Below are positions 5,747 through 9,602 of a stretch of DNA of 9,602 bases, piece after piece (the stretch's first letter is position 1; each line of letters opens with the position of its first letter). Under the pieces are notes generated by a model, which was given only the letters and a program-made list of their open reading frames with translations, was not told the DNA's origin and did no database searches. This DNA comes from Bordetella parapertussis (GTDB taxonomy: Bacteria > Cyanobacteriota > Cyanobacteriia > PCC-6307 > Cyanobiaceae), in the NCBI GenBank assembly GCA_943324725.2, contig CALPMR020000098.1, positions 1-9,602 of the forward strand. Direction: 5' to 3'. Made by a program: the position numbers and the translations under genes.

Positions 5747-6661
5747 TCAGGCTGCCAGGGGCTCGCGAGCCGGCCCCCCATCTGACCCTTCGCCGTTGGC
5801 GTTGGCGTTGGGCGCGACAGTCAGGGGTATCGGCACGATGTCGCCGCTCTCCTGCAGGCGCTTGAGGCTCAGGGGCGCATACAGCCCGCCGGGCTGGTCC
5901 AGCTCCACTTTCCCCTGGGAGCAGAGAAACAGCAGGGCCCAGAACACCCCCACCCGGTCCTGGTCCAGCTCCTCCTGGGCGCTGGCCTGCTCCACCGCCT
6001 GGCCCCAGGCCGCCACCAGCTCGTCGAAGCCAATCCAGCGACAGCTGGCGCTGTCGCTCCAGCTCTGCAGGAAGCGGCTCAGGCCGGCGGTGGTTTCAGG
6101 CAATTTCTCGCGGTGGGCCAGGGCCGCCACCTGGGCCATGGCGGCGCGGTCGCTGTAGCGCTTCGGCCTGGACTTCTGGCGCACCCGGCCCTCGTCGGCC
6201 TCGAGCCGCTCGGCGATGTCTTCGAGCTGGCGGATCAGCTCCCCCAGGGTCACCGGCCGCTGCAACGGTGGTGGGGCCACCAGACGCCGCTGCAGATGGC
6301 GCTCCGGCCGGGCCGGCAGGCTGAAGCCGCTTCCCTGCTCAGCCCAGTCCTCGTCAAGGTCGTCGCCGTCGAAGGCCTCCTGCACGAGCGCCTCGACCGG
6401 GAAGGTGGCCGCCTCCAGCACCTCCGCCTTCAGTCCGACCAGCACCGAGGCCGCCAGGAAGGCCTCACTGCTCTCGGCCAGATCCTGCTCGTAGCTGCCC
6501 CCCTGGGCCCGGGCCAGCCTGGGCGCCTCGATCCGTGTGCGCAACTGATCGAGGAAGCCGTCGATCACGGCGATCACATCGACATCCCAGGGATCGATCT
6601 CACCCCGCTCGGCCGCATCCTGCAGCAGGCGGATCGCCAGCCGGGCGCCCGCTTCAGCCAC
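5747..6661 (-). CDS. scpA: segregation and condensation protein A (kleisin)
   Basis: The product is 304 residues from GTG (6661-6659), a little longer than typical ScpA (about 240-280). ScpA is the kleisin that bridges the SMC heads and binds ScpB in the bacterial condensin that compacts and segregates chromosomes. The N-terminal domain shows GEIDPWDVDVIAVIDGFLDQL (20-40; most ScpA proteins have IDIYDIPI here). The helix LAESSEAFLAASVLVGLKAEVL (61-82) corresponds to the SMC neck-binding helices. A charged linker follows (about 95-150, including DGDDLDED). The C-terminal winged-helix region holds VGVFWALLFLCSQGKVELDQ (about 227-246). The tail after about residue 275 is low-complexity Asn/Ala/Gly and probably disordered. 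No scpB or smc lies in the window. It sits between the LapA-domain gene and the nucleotidyltransferase gene on the same strand. Confidence 0.88.
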   Translation of the reverse strand: MAEAGARLAIRLLQDAAERGEIDPWDVDVIAVIDGFLDQLRTRIEAPRLARAQGGSYEQDLAESSEAFLAASVLVGLKAEVLEAATFPVEALVQEAFDGDDLDEDWAEQGSGFSLPARPERHLQRRLVAPPPLQRPVTLGELIRQLEDIAERLEADEGRVRQKSRPKRYSDRAAMAQVAALAHREKLPETTAGLSRFLQSWSDSASCRWIGFDELVAAWGQAVEQASAQEELDQDRVGVFWALLFLCSQGKVELDQPGGLYAPLSLKRLQESGDIVPIPLTVAPNANANGEGSDGGPAREPLAA

Positions 6662-6814
6662 CGGTCCCCCGGCGATGGGAGGCCGCGCTGGCGCTCGGGG
6701 GAGATGCCTGCAAGGGGGCGAGAGCTGGGGGCAAGGATCTGGGCCCGTGCTGAGCGCCGGGGCCTGCTGCGCAAGTTAACGAGCCGGGATCGAACTGACC
6801 AGTGGCCTGTGGCC

Positions 6815-7204
6815 TCACTCCATCGACAGAGTGATGGTCGAACCGTGCTCGCTCGACTCGCTGGCGGAGCTCTGGCCGGCGGCCGGCAGCAGGCCCAGCT
6901 GGGCATCGACGGTGGCGCGATAGCGCTGCAGGTCGTTTTCCAGCTCCTGGATGCGCACTTGCTGGGCCTCGATCTCGCTGGGATCCTGCAGGGTTTCCAC
7001 CTTCTTCACCACACCGCTCCAGACGGCGAAGATCCAGGCGGCGATGGCGCCGATGCCGCCGACCACCAGCAGCAGGGCCGCCAGCGGCAGCGAGATGCTC
7101 ACGCCTGGCAGGAAGCGGACGGTGGTGGCGGTGGTGTTCTCAAGAGTGAACATCACCATCGCCAGACCGAAGCTGAAGATCAGCAGGAAGTTCAGCTGAC
7201 GCAT
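6815..7204 (-). CDS. LapA/DUF1049-domain inner-membrane protein
   Basis: The product is 129 residues from ATG (7204-7202). It has a hydrophobic segment at 4-20 (LNFLLIFSFGLAMVMFT), then the family pattern LENTTATTVRFLPGVSISLPLAALLLVVGGIGAIAAW (residues 21-57, second membrane helix about 37-62). A likely coiled coil follows at about 73-100 (PSEIEAQQVRIQELENDLQRY), then a Ser/Glu-rich tail. This is the layout of LapA-domain (formerly DUF1049) proteins; the E. coli member works with LapB in controlling lipopolysaccharide synthesis. The role in cyanobacteria is unclear. It lies 128 bp downstream of ndhD, a neighbourhood known in related genomes, and may be co-transcribed with it. A 6-bp inverted repeat (TCACTC 6815-6820 / GAGTGA 6829-6834) overlaps the stop codon. 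Confidence 0.85.
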   Translation of the reverse strand: MRQLNFLLIFSFGLAMVMFTLENTTATTVRFLPGVSISLPLAALLLVVGGIGAIAAWIFAVWSGVVKKVETLQDPSEIEAQQVRIQELENDLQRYRATVDAQLGLLPAAGQSSASESSEHGSTITLSME

Positions 7205-7305
7205 GGCTGGGCAGGGGTGCGGATCAGGAGCGTAGACAGACTGCGCTGCAGCGCCAGCGTCTGGGGCCGGCGGCTGCAGAGTTTCGTTACCGGCCAGAGG
7301 GTGGG

Positions 7306-7321
7306 CGGCGGCTTGCCGCCG
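7306..7321 (-). terminator. GC hairpin just downstream of ndhD, possible attenuator
   Basis: CGGCGGC (7306-7312) and GCCGCCG (7315-7321) form a tight inverted repeat about 12 bases after the ndhD stop on the - strand. There is no T-run, so it is more likely an RNA 3' stabiliser or partial terminator between ndhD and the LapA-domain gene than a full terminator. Confidence 0.3.
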
Positions 7322-7332
7322 TTGGCCTGGCT

Positions 7333-8934
7333 TCAGCCCAGGGCCGGGGCCTGCAGCAACCCAGGCTGGAGCAGGCCCACCGGCAGCTGGCGCATCACCG
7401 CCCGAACGGGGGGATGCTCCAGCTTGGCCAGGGACACCTCTTCGCGGGCCACCAGGGCCTCGATCGAGGCCCGGTAGGTGTCGGTCATGATCCGCGGGTA
7501 GAGGCCGATGCCGATGATCGGCACCAGCAGGGCTGAGATGATGTAGATCTCCCGCGGCTCGGCATCGACCAGCTGGGTGTGGGCGGCCAGCTCGGCGTTC
7601 TCCTTGCCGAAGAAGATCTCCCGCAGCATCGACAGCAGGTACACCGGCGTCAGGATCACGCCGATCGCCGCCAGCACCGACATCACCACCCGGAAGCTGA
7701 GCGAGTAGGCCTCGCTGGTGGCAAAGCCGACGAACACCATCAGCTCCGAAACGAAGCCGCTCATCCCCGGCAGGGCCAGGGAGGCCAGGGAGCAGACCGT
7801 CCAGAGGGCGAACATCTTGCGCATTTTCTGGCCCACGCCGCCCATCTCATCGAGCTGCAGGGTGTGGGTGCGGTCGTAGGTGGCACCGACCAGGAAGAAC
7901 AGGCTGGCGCCGATCAGGCCGTGGCTGACCATCTGCAACATGGCGCCGCTGGTGCCCAGGGCGCTGAAGCTGCCGATGCCGATCAGCACGAAGCCCATGT
8001 GGCTGATTGAGCTGTAGGCGATCTTGCGCTTGAGATTGCGCTGGGCGAAGGAGGTGAGGGCGGCATAGATGATGTTCACCACCCCCAGCACCACCAGCAG
8101 CGGCGCGAACTGGGCGTGGGCCCCCGGCAGGATCTGGACGTTGAAGCGCAGCAGGGCATAGCCGCCCATCTTCAGCAGGATGCCCGCCAGCAGCATGTGC
8201 ACCGGCGCCGTGGCCTCACCGTGGGCATCGGGCAGCCAGGTGTGCAGCGGCACGATCGGCAGCTTGACGCCGAAGGCGATCAGCAGACCCGCGTAGCAGA
8301 GCACCTGGAAGCCCGTTCCGAACTCCTTGGCGGCCAGGGCCGTGTACTCGAAGCTGGGGGTGCCGCCGCCGTAGAAGCCCATCGCCAGGGCCGCCAGCAG
8401 AATGAACACCGAGCCGCCGGCCGTGTAGAGGATGAACTTGGTGGCGGCGTACTGGCGCTTCTTGGCCCCCCAGATCGCCAGCAGCAGGTACACCGGCAGC
8501 AGCTCCAGCTCCCAGGAGAGGAAGAACAGCAGCATGTCCTGGACGGCGAACACGGCGATCTGGCCGCCATCCATCGCCAGGATCAGGAAGTAGAAGAGCC
8601 GTGGCTTGAAGGTGACCGGCCAGGCGGCCAGCACCGCCAGGGCGGTGATGAAGCTGGTCAGCAGGATCAGCGGCATCGACAGGCCGTCCGCCCCCACCGA
8701 CCAGGCCAGGCCCAGATCGGGCAGCCACTGCACCCGCTCCACCAGCTGCAGCCCCGCCACGGCGGGGTCATAGCCGTTGAGGTAGCCCCCCACGGTCAGC
8801 AGGAAGGTGACCAGGGCGATGCCGAGGGCATACCAGCGGATCTGTTTGCCGTCTCCCTTGTCCGGGACGAAGGGGATCAGCAGGGAAGCCGAGATCGGGA
8901 AGAGGATCGAGGCGCTCAGCCAGGGGAAGACCAC
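7333..8934 (-). CDS. ndhD: NAD(P)H-quinone oxidoreductase chain 4 (NdhD1), proton-pumping membrane subunit
   Basis: The product is 533 residues from GTG (8934-8932), against about 525-560 for cyanobacterial NdhD1. It is an antiporter-like subunit of thylakoid NDH-1, used in respiration and cyclic electron flow around photosystem I. About 14 membrane helices are expected. Diagnostic stretches are [19 protein letters not shown] (79-97), [20 protein letters not shown] (137-156, with the functional Glu of WELEL), [19 protein letters not shown] (224-242), then [21 protein letters not shown] and [21 protein letters not shown]. The strong match to NdhD1 rather than NdhD3/D4 points to the respiratory/cyclic complex, not CO2 uptake. 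The frame stays open upstream to a TGA at 9004-9006, but this 69-bp extension has no ATG, GTG or TTG, so GTG 8934 is the first usual start. It heads a - strand series with lapA-domain, scpA and nucleotidyltransferase genes. Confidence 0.96.
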   Translation of the reverse strand: MVFPWLSASILFPISASLLIPFVPDKGDGKQIRWYALGIALVTFLLTVGGYLNGYDPAVAGLQLVERVQWLPDLGLAWSVGADGLSMPLILLTSFITALAVLAAWPVTFKPRLFYFLILAMDGGQIAVFAVQDMLLFFLSWELELLPVYLLLAIWGAKKRQYAATKFILYTAGGSVFILLAALAMGFYGGGTPSFEYTALAAKEFGTGFQVLCYAGLLIAFGVKLPIVPLHTWLPDAHGEATAPVHMLLAGILLKMGGYALLRFNVQILPGAHAQFAPLLVVLGVVNIIYAALTSFAQRNLKRKIAYSSISHMGFVLIGIGSFSALGTSGAMLQMVSHGLIGASLFFLVGATYDRTHTLQLDEMGGVGQKMRKMFALWTVCSLASLALPGMSGFVSELMVFVGFATSEAYSLSFRVVMSVLAAIGVILTPVYLLSMLREIFFGKENAELAAHTQLVDAEPREIYIISALLVPIIGIGLYPRIMTDTYRASIEALVAREEVSLAKLEHPPVRAVMRQLPVGLLQPGLLQAPALG

Positions 8935-9461
8935 GAGCCCGTGCGAGGTGATGGCCGGAGTGTAGAAATCCTCGGCTGGCCCGCATTGAACCGGTGGGGG
9001 ATGTCACACAGGCTGAGCCGGTCAGAGAGGCCGCTCAGCTGAAGGCGTGCAACAGCCCAGGCAGAGCTTGGCCCGCTTTCAAGCTCCGGGTGGCCAGGGT
9101 CGCCGCTGCATCCTTCCGGTGGCCACGCCCTCAGGGCCCGACCGATCGAGCCTCGGCGGCCGCCAGGGGAAGCGGGGCCTGAATCGCACGGAGATCAGGC
9201 GTGAATCGATCGGGGCGGGCCGGTTCGCCGCAACCAGCGGTGCTGCGCGCGATCTTGAGCACCAAGTGAGCCTTGGCAGCGCCGGACGGTGCGATCTGTC
9301 TGAGATCGCCTTGGCGGTTGGCTTGGCGCGAATTGGCTCCTGGTGTTCGGAACGGTCGAAGTGCACCACGCTCCTGGGCTGGAGCCTGGTCAGCGGTGGC
9401 AACAGAACACCTGTCGTGTAGAGCGGTTTGCTGGCCGACACCGGAATGGATATAAAAAAAA
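8935..9461. other. non-coding stretch upstream of ndhD
   Basis: I find no convincing gene here. Frames that stay open (for example 9047-9421 +, 9079-9507 -) translate to Arg/Ser/Pro/Gly-rich sequence without hydrophobic patterning, domains or a start signal, as expected of GC-rich non-coding DNA. The stretch must contain the ndhD promoter. TACACT on the - strand, about 25-30 bases before the GTG, is a weak -10 candidate without a good -35. Two dyads are visible: GCGATCT/AGATCGC (9291-9297 / 9303-9309) and a nested set in 9342-9411. Confidence 0.6.
9291..9309. repeat. 7-bp inverted repeat in the ndhD upstream region
   Basis: GCGATCT (9291-9297) and AGATCGC (9303-9309) are perfect complements separated by 5 bases. 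It could be an operator-type dyad or a small RNA hairpin about 360 bp upstream of ndhD. GATC-rich dyads are frequent in cyanobacterial DNA, so chance or a general motif bias is possible. Confidence 0.4.
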
Positions 9462-9496
9462 TCGGTGGATCTCGCACCAAGGACGAGATCCACCGA
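9454..9496 (-). terminator. strong rho-independent terminator for a - strand transcript entering from the right
   Basis: A perfect 13-bp stem, TCGGTGGATCTCG (9462-9474) and CGAGATCCACCGA (9484-9496), has a 9-base loop. Read on the - strand it is followed at once by eight T (complement of the A-run 9454-9461). It is the best terminator in the window. It ends a transcript from a gene at or beyond the right edge and insulates ndhD's upstream region. Confidence 0.92.
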
Positions 9497-9534
9497 GCTG
9501 GATTCAAGATCTGTTGAAGGCCCTGGGCCGCTCA

Positions 9535-9582
9535 AGATCCAAATGGATCCAGATCCAGGCGGATCCAGATCCAAGTGGATCA
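9535..9582. repeat. three tandem copies of a 16-bp near-palindromic GATCC repeat
   Basis: Units run 9535-9550 (AGATCCAAATGGATCC), 9551-9566 (AGATCCAGGCGGATCC) and 9567-9582 (AGATCCAAGTGGATCA). Each contains a dyad, GATCCA/TGGATC in the first and third and GATCC/GGATC in the second, with variation mostly in the centre. The array lies between the right edge and the - strand terminator, about 40 bp from the terminator stem, which itself contains GGATCTCG/CGAGATCC. Confidence 0.85.
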
Positions 9583-9585
9583 GGG

Positions 9586-9602
9586 TCAGAGGATGACGTC
9601 GC
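9586..9602 (-). CDS. possible 3' end of a - strand gene (only a few codons visible)
   Basis: The downstream - strand terminator implies a gene ending nearby. One - strand frame ends at TGA 9588-9586 with DVIL as the last visible residues. Another frame runs on through the repeat array to a TGA at about 9504-9506, ending ERPRAFNRS, and would make the repeats coding. I cannot decide between them from so few codons. By synteny in related cyanobacteria ndhF would be expected upstream of ndhD, but nothing visible here identifies it. Confidence 0.2.

Noticed and set aside
6770..6800. tRNA T-arm-like sequence on the - strand (AGTTCGATCCCGGCTC)
   Set aside because: The T-stem has a mismatch and a wobble, no matching acceptor 5' strand, D-arm or anticodon arm is found in the 80 bases upstream (which are LapA-domain coding sequence), and no CCA follows. 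It could be a remnant, but nothing supports an attachment site.
6113..7477. Long + strand frame (454 codons) across scpA, the LapA-domain gene and ndhD
   Set aside because: It crosses three recognisable - strand genes and their gaps, with Gly/Arg/Gln-rich low-complexity translation; an antisense artefact.
8116..9042. + strand frame (308 codons) antisense to ndhD
   Set aside because: Extreme Gln/His/Arg/Gly composition is the mirror of the hydrophobic NdhD codons; not a protein.
9020..9110. Stretch with some resemblance to a Ser/Leu tRNA D-arm and a TTCAAGC loop
   Set aside because: No acceptor or anticodon stem can be formed around it.

Overview
The window looks like chromosomal DNA of a unicellular picocyanobacterium of the Synechococcus/Cyanobium group, probably a GC-rich freshwater or euryhaline member. 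The NdhD1 subunit of photosynthetic NDH-1, a PedR-type LuxR regulator, and the neighbourhood nadK / CYTH / luxR / metF / nucleotidyltransferase / scpA / ndhD are all familiar from this clade. Coding regions are strongly GC-rich (one sampled metF line is 44/60 G+C) except for the block at about 2600-4500.

Layout, left to right. The + strand holds the last 45 codons of NAD kinase (1-138), a small basic membrane protein (273-515) and a CYTH-domain protein (572-1129) that seems to start at CTG. Facing them is a short LuxR/PedR-type regulator on the - strand (1292-1624), with a 10-bp inverted repeat between the convergent ends. It diverges, with only 42 bp between start codons, from a methylenetetrahydrofolate reductase gene (1667-2587, +).

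Next comes an AT-richer block with two + strand genes. One encodes a secreted protein with a PEP-CTERM-like sorting tail (2834-3520), followed by a strong intrinsic terminator. The other encodes a multi-pass membrane protein resembling the HpsJ family (3691-4431). This block looks like an accessory insertion in a conserved locus and is the most interesting part of the window. A surface protein next to an HpsJ-like protein suggests a role in cell-surface or exopolysaccharide biology. No exosortase is present in the window.

The rest is a - strand series reading from right to left: ndhD (8934-7333), a LapA/DUF1049 membrane protein (7204-6815), the kleisin ScpA (6661-5747) and a mannose-1-phosphate guanylyltransferase-like nucleotidyltransferase (5701-4526). 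The gaps between them are 128, 153 and 45 bp. Upstream of ndhD lies about 0.65 kb in which I find no convincing gene. It contains several dyads, a strong - strand intrinsic terminator (hairpin 9462-9496 followed by eight T) and, at the right edge, three tandem copies of a 16-bp near-palindrome. The terminator implies that a - strand gene ends near or just beyond the right edge; ndhF would be the expected neighbour but cannot be identified here.
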